Part shown: piece after piece, positions 8,575 through 17,084 of the stretch
Layout of the letters: each line of letters opens with the position of its first letter
Position numbering within the stretch: position 1 is the first letter of the stretch
NCBI GenBank assembly: GCA_038324085.1
Contig: JBBQHP010000025.1
Span: forward strand, 1-64,000
Length of the DNA stretch: 64,000 nucleotides
DNA from: Ga0077523 sp038324085
GTDB lineage: Bacteria > Pseudomonadota > Gammaproteobacteria > Burkholderiales > Ga0077523
Reading direction: 5' to 3'
Position numbers and translations under genes: made by a program
The notes under the pieces: generated by a model
What the model was told of the DNA's origin: nothing
Database searches by the model: none
What the model saw: the letters and a program-made list of their open reading frames with translations, nothing else

Positions 8575-10191
8575 ATGAGTACCCAAACCTACGGTGCCGG
8601 CATCGACGTGCTCGCCCCAGTCACTGCCGAATTCGCCCAGATTCTCACCCCGGAGGCGATCGACTTCGTTGCCAGGCTGCACCGCGCCTTCAATCCGCGT
8701 CGGCTCGAACTGCTCGAACGCCGCAAGGTGCGCCAGGCCGAGATCGACGGCGGCGCGCTCCCCGACTTTCTGCCCGAGACCCAGCACATTCGCGAAGCCC
8801 AGTGGCAGGTGGCTCCGGTGCCCGCCGATCTCCAGGACCGCCGCGTCGAGATTACCGGGCCGACGGACCGCAAGATGGTCATCAACGCGCTCAATTGCGG
8901 TGCCAACACCTTCATGGCGGACTTCGAGGATTCGAGCACGCCGACCTGGGAAAACCAGATCCGGGGGCAGATCAACATGCGCGATGCGCTGGCCCGCACC
9001 ATCTCCTTCACCAATCCCGATGGCAAGCAGTATCGGCTGAACGACAACGTCGCGGCCCTGCTCGTACGCCCGCGCGGCTGGCATCTCGACGAGAAGCACC
9101 TCAAGGTCGACGGGCAGGTCGTCTCGGGCAGCCTGTTCGACTTCGGCCTCTATTTCTTCCACAACGCCAAGGAGCGCGCGCAGAAGGGATCCGGGATATA
9201 TCTCTACCTCCCCAAGATGGAAAGCCACCTCGAGGCGCGGCTGTGGAACGACGCCTTCGTGCTCGCGCAGACGACGCTCGGCGTTCCCCAGGGTTCGGTC
9301 AAGGCGACGGTATTGATCGAGACCATCCTCGGCGCATTCGAGATGGAAGAGATCCTGTACGAACTGCGCGAACACTCGGCGGGCCTCAATTGTGGCCGCT
9401 GGGACTACATCTTCTCGTGCATCAAGAAATTCAGGAAGCAACCCGAATTCATCCTGGCCGACCGCGGGCTCGTGACCATGACCAGCCCGTTCATGCGCGC
9501 CTACTCCCTGCTGCTCATAAAGACCTGCCACAGGCGCGGCGCGTTCGCGATGGGCGGAATGGCTGCGCAGATTCCGATCAAGAACGATGCCGCCGCAAAT
9601 GATGCCGCGATGGCCAAGGTTCGCGCCGACAAGGCGCGCGAAGCCAGCGATGGCCACGACGGCACGTGGGTGGCCCATCCCGGCCTGGTGCCGATCGCAA
9701 AGGCGGAGTTCGACAAGGTCATGAAAACGCCGAACCAGATCGCCAAGCAGCGCGACGACGTTCAGGTCGCAGCGAAGGACCTGCTCGATTTCCAGCCGAA
9801 GGGGCCCATCACCGAGAACGGACTGCGCATCAACATCAATATCGGCATCCAGTACATGGGCGCGTGGCTTGCGGGGACGGGTTGCGTGCCCATCTTCAAT
9901 CTGATGGAAGACGCGGCGACTGCGGAGATATCACGCGCGCAGATCTGGCACTGGATCCGCAGCCCGAAGGGCGTGCTTGACGACGGCCGCAAGGTCACGC
10001 GCGAGATGTTCTCCAGCCTCGTGCCGCAGGAGCTTGCCAAGGTCAAGGACATGCTCGGCGACGACGGGTGGAATGCGGGCCGGTACCAGGAGGGCGCCCG
10101 GATGTTCGAGCAACTCACGCTCGCCGAGGATTTCGCCGACTTCCTTACCTTGCCGGCCTACGACTGGATCATCGAGCACGAACATCGCTGA
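8575..10191 (+). CDS. aceB: Malate synthase A
   Basis: Condenses glyoxylate with acetyl-CoA to malate, completing the glyoxylate shunt. The 538-aa length fits isoform A (E. coli AceB 533 aa), not the ~720-aa isoform G. NTFMADFEDSSTPTWENQ is the N-terminal acetyl-CoA/glyoxylate segment, and GLNCGRWDYIF (270-280) is the PROSITE-type malate synthase signature. The start at 8575 follows CCGGAGACACTC. It is downstream of aceA beyond a terminator and 22 bases upstream of the rluE start. Confidence 0.97.
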   Translation: MSTQTYGAGIDVLAPVTAEFAQILTPEAIDFVARLHRAFNPRRLELLERRKVRQAEIDGGALPDFLPETQHIREAQWQVAPVPADLQDRRVEITGPTDRKMVINALNCGANTFMADFEDSSTPTWENQIRGQINMRDALARTISFTNPDGKQYRLNDNVAALLVRPRGWHLDEKHLKVDGQVVSGSLFDFGLYFFHNAKERAQKGSGIYLYLPKMESHLEARLWNDAFVLAQTTLGVPQGSVKATVLIETILGAFEMEEILYELREHSAGLNCGRWDYIFSCIKKFRKQPEFILADRGLVTMTSPFMRAYSLLLIKTCHRRGAFAMGGMAAQIPIKNDAAANDAAMAKVRADKAREASDGHDGTWVAHPGLVPIAKAEFDKVMKTPNQIAKQRDDVQVAAKDLLDFQPKGPITENGLRININIGIQYMGAWLAGTGCVPIFNLMEDAATAEISRAQIWHWIRSPKGVLDDGRKVTREMFSSLVPQELAKVKDMLGDDGWNAGRYQEGARMFEQLTLAEDFADFLTLPAYDWIIEHEHR

Positions 10192-10213
10192 ACGGACCAG
10201 CCCGCAGGGGCGG

Positions 10214-10756
10214 GTGATCCTGTTCAACAAGCCCTTCGGGGTGCAGTGCCAGTTCACGGGTGAACCTGGCGTGCGCACCTTGAAGGACTTCGTCGACGTG
10301 CCCGGTGTCTACGCCGCGGGGCGGCTGGATGCGGACAGCGAAGGACTCGTCGTGCTGACCGCCGACGGCGCATTGCAGGCGCGATTGACGCATCCACGCC
10401 ACAAGCAGCCGAAGACCTATCGCGCGCAAGTCGAGGGCACTCCGGATGAGCCTGCGCTCAATGCTCTGCGCCACGGGATCGTGCTCAGGGATGGCCCCAC
10501 CCGTCCTGCGCTCGCGCGCTGCATCGATCAGCCCGCAGACCTCTGGCCCCGCGACCCGCCGATCCGGATGCGCCGACACATTCCGACCGCCTGGATCGAG
10601 TTGATCCTCACCGAAGGCAGGAACCGGCAGGTGCGTCGCATGACCGCCGCAGTCGGGTACCCGACCTTGCGCCTCATCCGCTGGGGCATTGGCCCCTGGA
10701 CCGTCGACGGCATCGCCCCGGGAACGTGGCGCGATGAGAATGACGGAATCGGCTGA
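10214..10756 (+). CDS. rluE: 23S rRNA pseudouridine synthase RluE
   Basis: Isomerises a uridine in 23S rRNA (U2457 in E. coli). I choose the GTG at 10214, giving 180 aa. No ATG lies between the domain start and coding sequence of aceB, and the product begins exactly where the catalytic fold does (VILFNKPFGVQCQFT). GRLDADSEGLVVLT contains the catalytic Asp (D39). EGRNRQVRRMTAAVG is the second family signature. There is no S4 domain, as is normal for RluE. The gene sits between aceB and the nudJ-mnmA block, partly matching the E. coli order icd-rluE-nudJ-mnmA. Confidence 0.9.
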   Translation: MILFNKPFGVQCQFTGEPGVRTLKDFVDVPGVYAAGRLDADSEGLVVLTADGALQARLTHPRHKQPKTYRAQVEGTPDEPALNALRHGIVLRDGPTRPALARCIDQPADLWPRDPPIRMRRHIPTAWIELILTEGRNRQVRRMTAAVGYPTLRLIRWGIGPWTVDGIAPGTWRDENDGIG

Positions 10757-11066
10757 TCGGTCGAGTCGGCGGATCCGGTCGCTTCCGTTGGCGCAGAGCA
10801 CGCGACGCAGCGCAATACCGCGCGCGCGTGAACCGCCCGCAGGCATCCCGGCTCGCGCGTCGCACCCTGCACTTGCACATAGCAGCGACCGCCGGAATCG
10901 AAACCGGGAATGATCGATGCCGGATCACCCGGCAACGCCCCCGGGTGATTCGAACGCCAGGCCTGCGCGCCCCTTCGGATCATTTTGACGCTCTCCGAAG
11001 CTCCCGATATCCTTCCGCCTGTTGCGCGGGCTGAATCTCGGCTCAACGTCGGGAGGAAGATTCCGG
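10757..11066. other. Intergenic region, no gene seen
   Basis: 310 bases between rluE and the small secreted protein. Short open frames exist on both strands but none has a start signal or recognisable product, and composition is that of the surroundings. A promoter for the following small gene is expected near the end; I see no clear -35/-10 pair. Confidence 0.4.
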
Positions 11067-11264
11067 ATGAAATCGATGCCTACTGTCCTGGTCGCGGTCC
11101 TCAGCTTCGCCGCGCTTGACCAGGTCACCGTCCGGGCCGCCGTCGGTCCGGCCCAGGGGCGCAAACAGGTCAGCCAGCCCGCCGCGGAGAGCGCGACGAA
11201 CCGAAAGAAGTCCCACAGCGCCGGTACCAAGCAAGCTCCGGCAAAGGAAAAGAAAACCGACTGA
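11067..11264 (+). CDS. Small secreted basic protein of unknown function
   Basis: 65 aa. An excellent Shine-Dalgarno (GGGAGGAAG) fixes the start at 11067. Residues 1-24 look like a Sec signal (MKSMPTVLVAVLSFAAL, then QVTVRAA). The remainder is short, low-complexity and Lys/Ala/Gln-rich (NRKKSHSAGTKQAPAKEKK) with no domain I recognise. A strong terminator follows 21 bases after the stop, so it forms a monocistronic unit. The clean start, signal peptide and terminator argue that it is real; the function is unknown. Confidence 0.6.
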   Translation: MKSMPTVLVAVLSFAALDQVTVRAAVGPAQGRKQVSQPAAESATNRKKSHSAGTKQAPAKEKKTD

Positions 11265-11285
11265 CGCGCCCACCGACGATCCACG

Positions 11286-11315
11286 AAGGCAGGGCGTCGG
11301 CCCTGCCTTTTTCTT
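11286..11315 (+). terminator. Rho-independent terminator before nudJ
   Basis: AAGGCAGGGC at 11286-11295 and GCCCTGCCTT at 11300-11309 form a perfect 10-bp stem around loop GTCG, continuing into a T-rich tract (TTTTTCTT at 11308-11315). It terminates the small secreted-protein gene and ends only 7 bases before the nudJ start, so nudJ may be expressed from read-through or from a promoter overlapping the terminator. Confidence 0.88.
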
Positions 11316-11322
11316 GGTCCCG

Positions 11323-11772
11323 ATGAACGAATCGATCTGGAAACCTCACGTCACCGTCGCCGCAGTCCTCGAACGCGAGGGGCGCTTCCTCGTGGTCGAG
11401 GAACAGACGGACGACGGTGTCCGCCTCAACCAGCCTGCAGGGCACCTCGAGGCGAATGAGAGCATCGTCGACGGCGCGGTGCGCGAGGCGATGGAAGAGA
11501 CCGCCTATCGATTCGAACCGCGGCACGTCGTCGGAATCTATCGATGGCAGCACCCTTCCGGAGTCGTCTACCTGCGGTTCGCATTCACCGGCCCGATCGT
11601 GGCGCACGAGGCCGGGCGAATCCTGGACCAGGGCATCCTGCGTGCGCTCTGGCTCACTCCGGATGAACTCCGGGCCGAACACGCGCGGCATCGCAGCCCG
11701 CTCGTCATGCGCTGCGTCGATGACTACCTGGCCGGGCGGCGCTTCCCGCTCGAACTGCTCGCGCATCTGTGA
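11323..11772 (+). CDS. nudJ: NUDIX hydrolase NudJ
   Basis: Phosphatase of the NudJ type (in E. coli it hydrolyses nucleoside tri/diphosphates and a thiamine-precursor pyrophosphate). 149 aa from the ATG at 11323; KPHVTVAAVLEREGRFLVVEE matches the NudJ N-terminus. The Nudix box runs G40-x5-E46-x7-R54-E55-x2-E58-E59, with Ala in place of the usual Gly near its end (A61). The downstream QPAGHLEANE arrangement and the C-terminal RRFPLELL are also NudJ-like. Its stop overlaps the GTG of the next gene, and mnmA follows, as in E. coli nudJ-mnmA. Confidence 0.88.
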   Translation: MNESIWKPHVTVAAVLEREGRFLVVEEQTDDGVRLNQPAGHLEANESIVDGAVREAMEETAYRFEPRHVVGIYRWQHPSGVVYLRFAFTGPIVAHEAGRILDQGILRALWLTPDELRAEHARHRSPLVMRCVDDYLAGRRFPLELLAHL

Positions 11773-12308
11773 GCCTGGCCGCCCTCTTCGTTGCGCTCGG
11801 CGCCGCCGGAGCACCGGCCTCCGTGGAGCTTTGCTACAACTACGGCTGCGCCCGCCAGATGATCGTGGCGCTCGAAGACACCGTGCTGGATTCGGTGGCG
11901 CACCTGTTCGCGGACGTTGACAGCGCCGCGAGCGAACGCGTCGCCATCGCGCTCGCCCTGGGCATGCTGGCCCGAGCCGCCAGCGCTGATGCGCCCGTGG
12001 GGGCGGACCTGGGCGGCAACGGACTCGCCGAGTCCGGCGTCGAGGGACGCATGGACTGCATCGACCACTCGAACAATGCGACTCGCTACCTCGCGCTGAT
12101 GCGCGATCGTGGCTGGCTGCATTTCCACGACACGGGCCCACGCGTGCTGCGGATGCGCTATTTCGTGGCCGCGCACTGGACCGCGACGATCCGGGAACGA
12201 GCCACCGGCGCCGATTACTCTGTGGATACCTGGTTCCGTCGCAACGGCTATCCCGCCGTGGTGATGCCCTTGGCCGACTGGCGCCGCGGAGCGGACTGGA
12301 ATGAATAG
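11769..12308 (+). CDS. Conserved-looking protein of unknown function between nudJ and mnmA
   Basis: 179 aa starting at a GTG that overlaps the nudJ stop (GTGA); its 3' end overlaps the mnmA start by 8 bases, so all three genes are translationally coupled. Residues 2-17 are hydrophobic and could be a signal peptide or an N-terminal anchor. Three cysteines occur (in VELCYNYGCA and MDCIDHS), and VDTWFRRNGYPAVV ends the folded part. I do not recognise the family. The coupling to a tRNA thiolation gene hints at an accessory role, but a signal peptide, if real, would place it in the envelope. Confidence 0.75.
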   Translation: MSLAALFVALGAAGAPASVELCYNYGCARQMIVALEDTVLDSVAHLFADVDSAASERVAIALALGMLARAASADAPVGADLGGNGLAESGVEGRMDCIDHSNNATRYLALMRDRGWLHFHDTGPRVLRMRYFVAAHWTATIRERATGADYSVDTWFRRNGYPAVVMPLADWRRGADWNE

Positions 12309-13398
12309 GCGACGCGTCGTCGTCGGGCTGTCCGGCGGGGTCGATTCGGCCGTGGCCGCATGGCTGCTGAAGGAGCAGGGATTCGAGGTCATCGGACTGT
12401 TCATGAAGAACTGGGAGGACGATGACGACGACGAGTACTGCAGCTCGCGCGTGGACCTCGTAGATGCCGCATCGGTCGCCGACGTGATCGGCATCGACAT
12501 CGAGGCGGTCAATTTCTCGGCGGAGTATCGCGAGCGCGTATTCGGGAGCTTCCTCGCCGAGTACCGTGCGGGGCGGACGCCCAATCCGGACGTGCTGTGC
12601 AACAGCGAGATCAAGTTTCGCGCCTTTCTCGACCATGCGCTCGCCATGGGAGCCGAGCGCATCGCGACCGGACACTATGCGGGCGTGCGCGAGCGCGATG
12701 GCCGATTCGAGCTGCTGCGAGCGGCCGACGCCTCGAAGGACCAGAGCTATTTTCTGCACCGGCTCGACCAGGGGCAGTTGTCGCGCACCCTGTTTCCGCT
12801 CAGCGCCATGCTGAAGAGCGACGTGCGCGCGCTGGCACGCACGCTCGGGCTGGCGAATCACGACAAGAAGGATTCCACCGGTATCTGCTTCATCGGCGAA
12901 CGACCGTTTCGCGAATTCCTCAACCGCTATCTTCCTCGCGAACCGGGCGCCATGGTCACGCTCGACGGGCGGGTGGTCGGCCAGCACATGGGGCTCATGT
13001 ACTACACCATAGGGCAGCGCCAGGGCCTCGGCGTGGGCGGCGAAGGCCTGCCCTGGTACGTGGCCGGCAAGGACATTCCGGAGAACCGCCTGCTGGTGGT
13101 GCAGGGTCACGAGCATCCCGCCCTGAAAGCGCCGGCGCTCGCTGCATCGGACACGAGTTGGGTCGCCGGAAATCCGCCTCGCCCGGATCGACACTACGGT
13201 GCAAAAACACGCTATCGCCAGACCGATGCCGCCTGCGTTCTTCGAACGACCGCCGCCGGAATCGAAGTGACCTTCGCCGAGCCACAGTGGGCAATCACGC
13301 CCGGGCAGTCCGTCGTGGTCTACGACGGCGAGATCTGTCTGGGCGGCGGCGTCATCGAACGCGCCAGCGCGGACGCCTTCGCGCCGGCCGTGGCATGA
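12301..13398 (+). CDS. mnmA: tRNA-specific 2-thiouridylase MnmA
   Basis: Uses ATP and a sulfur carrier to make 2-thiouridine at the wobble position (U34) of Lys, Glu and Gln tRNAs. 365 aa, the family length. The PP-loop ATP motif SGGVDS is at 11-16, the nucleophilic C100 lies in TPNPDVLC followed by NSEIKF, and the persulfide-forming C196 is in STGICFIGER. The start overlaps the upstream unknown gene by 8 bases. In E. coli the next genes would be hflD and purB; here hflD is absent and two minus-strand genes intervene before purB. Confidence 0.96.
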   Translation: MNRRRVVVGLSGGVDSAVAAWLLKEQGFEVIGLFMKNWEDDDDDEYCSSRVDLVDAASVADVIGIDIEAVNFSAEYRERVFGSFLAEYRAGRTPNPDVLCNSEIKFRAFLDHALAMGAERIATGHYAGVRERDGRFELLRAADASKDQSYFLHRLDQGQLSRTLFPLSAMLKSDVRALARTLGLANHDKKDSTGICFIGERPFREFLNRYLPREPGAMVTLDGRVVGQHMGLMYYTIGQRQGLGVGGEGLPWYVAGKDIPENRLLVVQGHEHPALKAPALAASDTSWVAGNPPRPDRHYGAKTRYRQTDAACVLRTTAAGIEVTFAEPQWAITPGQSVVVYDGEICLGGGVIERASADAFAPAVA

Positions 13399-13404
13399 GC
13401 CACA

Positions 13405-14013
13405 TCACGCGGGGGGCGCACTGGACTCGAAGCTCGGACGCTTGAAGAGTTTTTCCGCGTATCGCTCGAGATTCGGATGGGCCGCCCGCCACGGAATGGC
13501 GGGAAAGCGCAAGTCTAGATAAGCCAGCGAGCAACCGAGCGCGATGTCGGCCAGGCTGAAGCCGATCTCGTAGCACCACGGGCGATCCCCCAGCTCCGCC
13601 GCCGCGTACCTGAGGGCGCTGTCCACCTTGCCCATCTGGCGCTCGACCCACTCCATGCTCTGCAACGCCTGGGGGCGCCGGCCCTCGTACACGGTCATCA
13701 CCGCGGCATCCAGAATCCCGTCCGCCAGCGCTTCCCAGCGCCGCACCTGGATGCGTTGACGGCTGGTCTCCGGGATCAGCCGGGCCACCGGCGATACGCC
13801 GTCCAGATATTCGACGATCACGCGCGAATCGAATATGGTCGCGCCATCGTCCATCACCAGCACCGGGACCTTGCCGAGCGGATTGAATTCCGGGACCCGG
13901 GTGCCGGGTTCGGCGGGACTATGGACCTCGAAGTCGTAGTCGATGCGCTTCTCGGCCAATACGACGCGCACCTTGCGGGTGTAGGGACTGGCTAGCGTAC
14001 CGATGAGCTTCAT
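13405..14013 (-). CDS. Glutathione S-transferase family protein
   Basis: 202 aa with an N-terminal thioredoxin-like domain (MKLIGTLASPYTRKVRVVLAEK; S9 is the likely activating residue), the glutathione-contact region KVPVLVMDDGATIFDSRVI (the ESxxI-type DSR motif), and an all-helical C-terminal domain with DIALGC near residue 160. Closest by eye to the YibF/GstB-like group. The substrate is unknown. It converges with mnmA (6 bases apart). Confidence 0.9.
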   Translation of the reverse strand: MKLIGTLASPYTRKVRVVLAEKRIDYDFEVHSPAEPGTRVPEFNPLGKVPVLVMDDGATIFDSRVIVEYLDGVSPVARLIPETSRQRIQVRRWEALADGILDAAVMTVYEGRRPQALQSMEWVERQMGKVDSALRYAAAELGDRPWCYEIGFSLADIALGCSLAYLDLRFPAIPWRAAHPNLERYAEKLFKRPSFESSAPPA

Positions 14014-14077
14014 TCGGGATGACCCGGGCAGCGGAAAAGGGGCGCGAGTATAGCAGCGCGGCCACCCAATTCCCCCA

Positions 14078-14656
14078 TCACCGCAGCGCCGCTTCGACCT
14101 GCCGCCGCAGTTCCGGAACGAGGTCCAGATCGAACCACGGGTTGCGTTTGAGCCAGCCGCTGTTGCGCCAGCTCGGATGGGGAAGCGGTAGCTGTCCCGG
14201 CAGGTATTCGCGAAACGCCCGGACCGTTTCGGTAACGCTTTGCTTGCGCCGGGCTTCGAGATGAAACGCCTGCGCGTAGCCGCCCACCAGCAGCGTCAGC
14301 TGCAACCGGTGCAACTGCGGCACGATCTTCGGGTGCCACAGGGGCGCGCATTCCCTCCGCGGCGGCAGATCGGCGCCGTTCACGGTTCCGGGATAGCACA
14401 TGCCGATCGGCAGGATGGCAACGCGCGCCGTATCGTAGAAGACCTGCGGCGACAAGCCGAGCCATTCGCGCAGCCTCTGTCCCGACGGGTCGTTCCAGGG
14501 AATGCCGCTCTCATGCACCAGTCGCCCGGGTGCCTGACCTATGATCAGGAGCCGGGCCGAAGCGGCCACCCTCAGCACCGGTCGCGGTTCCGCCGGCAGT
14601 TGCGCCTCGCACACCCGGCACGCTCGCGCTTCGCACACAATGCGGTCGAGTTCCAT
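14078..14656 (-). CDS. Uracil-DNA glycosylase superfamily protein
   Basis: 192 codons including the stop, starting at the ATG at 14656 (an upstream ATG would add 11 residues). LLIIGQAPGRLVHESG is motif 1 of the uracil-DNA glycosylase fold, IPWNDPSGQRLREWLG the following substrate segment, and LPHPSWRNSG contains the motif-3 His. Three closely spaced cysteines near the N-terminus (VCEARACRVC) resemble a metal or Fe-S site, but I cannot place a confident fourth ligand. It may repair deaminated bases, or be one of the non-repair members of this superfamily. It is divergent from purB. Confidence 0.82.
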   Translation of the reverse strand: MELDRIVCEARACRVCEAQLPAEPRPVLRVAASARLLIIGQAPGRLVHESGIPWNDPSGQRLREWLGLSPQVFYDTARVAILPIGMCYPGTVNGADLPPRRECAPLWHPKIVPQLHRLQLTLLVGGYAQAFHLEARRKQSVTETVRAFREYLPGQLPLPHPSWRNSGWLKRNPWFDLDLVPELRRQVEAALR

Positions 14657-14730
14657 GGCCCGATTGTACGAAGCGCCGAGCGGGAGCACCCTTTCCGTTA
14701 AAATTCGAGTCTTTCCTCACCGCTGCGCCC

Positions 14731-16101
14731 ATGGAGCCCTCTGCCCTCACCGCAATTTCCCCGCTCGATGGCCGCTATCGCGGCAAGGTCGTGGCGCTCG
14801 CCGAGTACTTCAGCGAATTCGCGTTGATCCGCTACCGGGTACGCATCGAGATCGAGTGGCTGAAGGCCCTCGCCGCCGAACCCGGCGTGCTCGAACTGCC
14901 GGCCTTCTCCGAGGCCACCATCGCCGAACTCGATGCCGTCGCGCGCGACTTCGCGCTGGCCGACGCGGAAGCCGTCAAGGCCATCGAGACCCGCACCAAT
15001 CACGACGTGAAGGCCGTCGAGTACTGGCTGCGCGAGCGCTTCGAGACCAACCACGAGATCGCCACGCGCAACCAGTTCTTCCATTTCGCCTGCACTTCGG
15101 AAGACATCAACAATCTGTGTCACGCATGCATGCTGGCGGACTCGCGCCGCGAGGTGCTGCTACCGGTCCTCGATTCGCTCATCGCGCGGCTCACCGGCAT
15201 GGCCCACACTCATGCAGTCGTGCCGATGCTCTCGCGCACGCATGGCCAGCACGCGACCCCGACCACCGTCGGAAAGGAACTCGCGAACGTGGTCGCGCGC
15301 CTGAACCGCGCCCGCGAACGCATCGCGGCCGTGCCACTCCCTGCCAAGATCAATGGCGCCGTCGGCAACTACAACGCCCACCTCGCCGCGTACCCGGACG
15401 TGGACTGGCAATCGCTCGGACGACGCCTCGTCACCTCGCTCGGCTTCGAGTTCAATGCCTGGACGACCCAGATCGAGCCCCACGACGGCATCGCCGAACT
15501 GTGCGATGCGTTCGCTCGCGCCAACACCATCCTGCTCGATCTCGACCGCGACATCTGGGGTTACGTCTCGCTCGACTACTTCAAGCAGAAGCTGACGGCG
15601 GGCGAGATCGGCTCGTCCACGATGCCGCACAAGGTCAATCCGATCGACTTCGAGAACTCGGAGGGCAACCTCGGAATCGCCAACGCGCTGCTGCATCATC
15701 TCGCCTCGAAATTGCCGGTCTCGCGCTGGCAGCGCGACCTGACCGACTCGACGGTGCTGCGCAATCTGGGCGTTGCGCTCGGCTACACGCTGCTGGCGTG
15801 GGATTCGTGCCTGAAGGGCCTCACCAAGCTCGAGGCGAATCCGGTCGCGCTCGCAGCCGATCTGGATGCAACCTGGGAAGTCCTCGCCGAGCCCATCCAG
15901 ACCGTGATGCGTCGCTTCGGCATCACCGACGCCTATGAGCAGTTGAAGGAACTCACACGCGGCAAGGAAGGCATCACGCGTGAATCGCTCGCGGGATTCA
16001 TCGGCGCGCTCGAGATCCCGGAGACGGAAAAGGCGCGACTGCTGGCATTGTCACCGCACACCTACACGGGTCTCGCCGGAGAACTGGCCCGGGAAATCTG
16101 A
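14731..16101 (+). CDS. purB: Adenylosuccinate lyase
   Basis: Acts twice in purine synthesis, releasing fumarate from SAICAR and from adenylosuccinate. 456 aa, identical in length to E. coli PurB. The fumarase/aspartase signature is GSSTMPHKVNPIDFENSEGN (the flexible loop with the catalytic Ser), and the general acid/base histidine lies in SRTHGQHATPTTVGKE. EFALIRYRVRIEIEWLKAL is the typical N-terminal helix. It is followed 20 bases later by an HDOD gene. Confidence 0.97.
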   Translation: MEPSALTAISPLDGRYRGKVVALAEYFSEFALIRYRVRIEIEWLKALAAEPGVLELPAFSEATIAELDAVARDFALADAEAVKAIETRTNHDVKAVEYWLRERFETNHEIATRNQFFHFACTSEDINNLCHACMLADSRREVLLPVLDSLIARLTGMAHTHAVVPMLSRTHGQHATPTTVGKELANVVARLNRARERIAAVPLPAKINGAVGNYNAHLAAYPDVDWQSLGRRLVTSLGFEFNAWTTQIEPHDGIAELCDAFARANTILLDLDRDIWGYVSLDYFKQKLTAGEIGSSTMPHKVNPIDFENSEGNLGIANALLHHLASKLPVSRWQRDLTDSTVLRNLGVALGYTLLAWDSCLKGLTKLEANPVALAADLDATWEVLAEPIQTVMRRFGITDAYEQLKELTRGKEGITRESLAGFIGALEIPETEKARLLALSPHTYTGLAGELAREI

Positions 16102-16121
16102 ATCCGCCCCAAGGACCTGCC

Positions 16122-17084
16122 ATGACCGCACCCGCCGCCCAGGGCCGCGTCGCGCCGACGCCCATCCCGCTATCACCGGAAGACGAACAGACGCTCGACG
16201 CGCTCTTCGAGCAATGGAGCGTGCTCGCCGAAGACGAGGAGAGCATGCCACCGCCCTCGCCCCTTGCGATCCGGTTGCTGTCGATCGACGTGCATGCACT
16301 CTCGATCACCCAGGAGCTGGAGGAGATCATCGCGAGCGACCCGGTGCTCACGGCGCGCGTGCTGGGCACCGCCAATTCGGCCCGATTGCGCGGTACGGGC
16401 AAGCCGCTGCTGGAAGTCCTCCCCGCCGTGCTGCGGCTCGGGGTCGACCTCACGGTGGATGTGTGCGAAGCGCAGTTGCTTGGACTCTGGATGCGCCGCG
16501 CGAAGAAGCTCGTGGATCCCGACCTGCTGCACTGTCTGTGGCTGGAATACCTGATGACCGGCTTCTGCGCGCGCGAGATTGCACTGATGCTCTCGGGTGA
16601 CGTGGACCCGCACGTCGCCTACGCCGGCGGCATGCTGCACGATGTCGGCACTCTCGCGCTTTGCTGGGCGCAACCGGCGGCCATGGCGCGGTTCGTTCGT
16701 GCCGGATATGCGCCGGGCACGCCGCTCCACCAGCGCTTCGTGGTAGCACACTCGCGCATCGGTGCCGCGCTGCTCGGCAACTGGAACGCACCCCCTGAAC
16801 TGATCCAGATCGCGGGGACCCACCATGCCGGGCTCAACCCGCGGGCGCTGGCCTCGACGCTGGTGGTGTTCGTGTCGGATCACCTGCACGAAGGCATTCT
16901 CGCGCACGCAAGCGTCGAGATCGATCCGCCGGGCGGTTTTCCGCTGGGCTGCTTCGGCAACGCGACCGAACCGGTGACCGCTGCGCTCGAGGCGCTCGGA
17001 CTCGCCGGTGAACTCGACGCGATCATCACGCGGGTGGGACAGGCCAGCCACCGTCTCGAAGCACTCGCGGCCAGTTCCACATGA
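16122..17084 (+). CDS. HDOD domain signalling protein
   Basis: 320 aa. An HDOD domain covers about residues 55-250 (EELEEIIASDPVLTARVLGTANSA at the start, AGGMLHDVGTLAL and IAGTHHAGLNPRA later). HDOD proteins are usually non-catalytic regulators linked to cyclic nucleotides, stress and motility. The HD pair is partially retained (HDVG). No receiver, GGDEF or EAL domain is attached. Its stop overlaps the start of the next gene (ATGA), so the two are coupled. Confidence 0.85.
   Translation: MTAPAAQGRVAPTPIPLSPEDEQTLDALFEQWSVLAEDEESMPPPSPLAIRLLSIDVHALSITQELEEIIASDPVLTARVLGTANSARLRGTGKPLLEVLPAVLRLGVDLTVDVCEAQLLGLWMRRAKKLVDPDLLHCLWLEYLMTGFCAREIALMLSGDVDPHVAYAGGMLHDVGTLALCWAQPAAMARFVRAGYAPGTPLHQRFVVAHSRIGAALLGNWNAPPELIQIAGTHHAGLNPRALASTLVVFVSDHLHEGILAHASVEIDPPGGFPLGCFGNATEPVTAALEALGLAGELDAIITRVGQASHRLEALAASST

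Noticed and set aside
7459..9678. Very long open frame on the minus strand opposite aceA and aceB
   Set aside because: It mirrors two certain enzyme genes, has no recognisable domain and arises from GC-rich third-position bias.
10940..10960. tRNA T-arm-like sequence (GATTCGAACGCC)
   Set aside because: No acceptor stem, anticodon arm or CCA can be folded around it on either strand.
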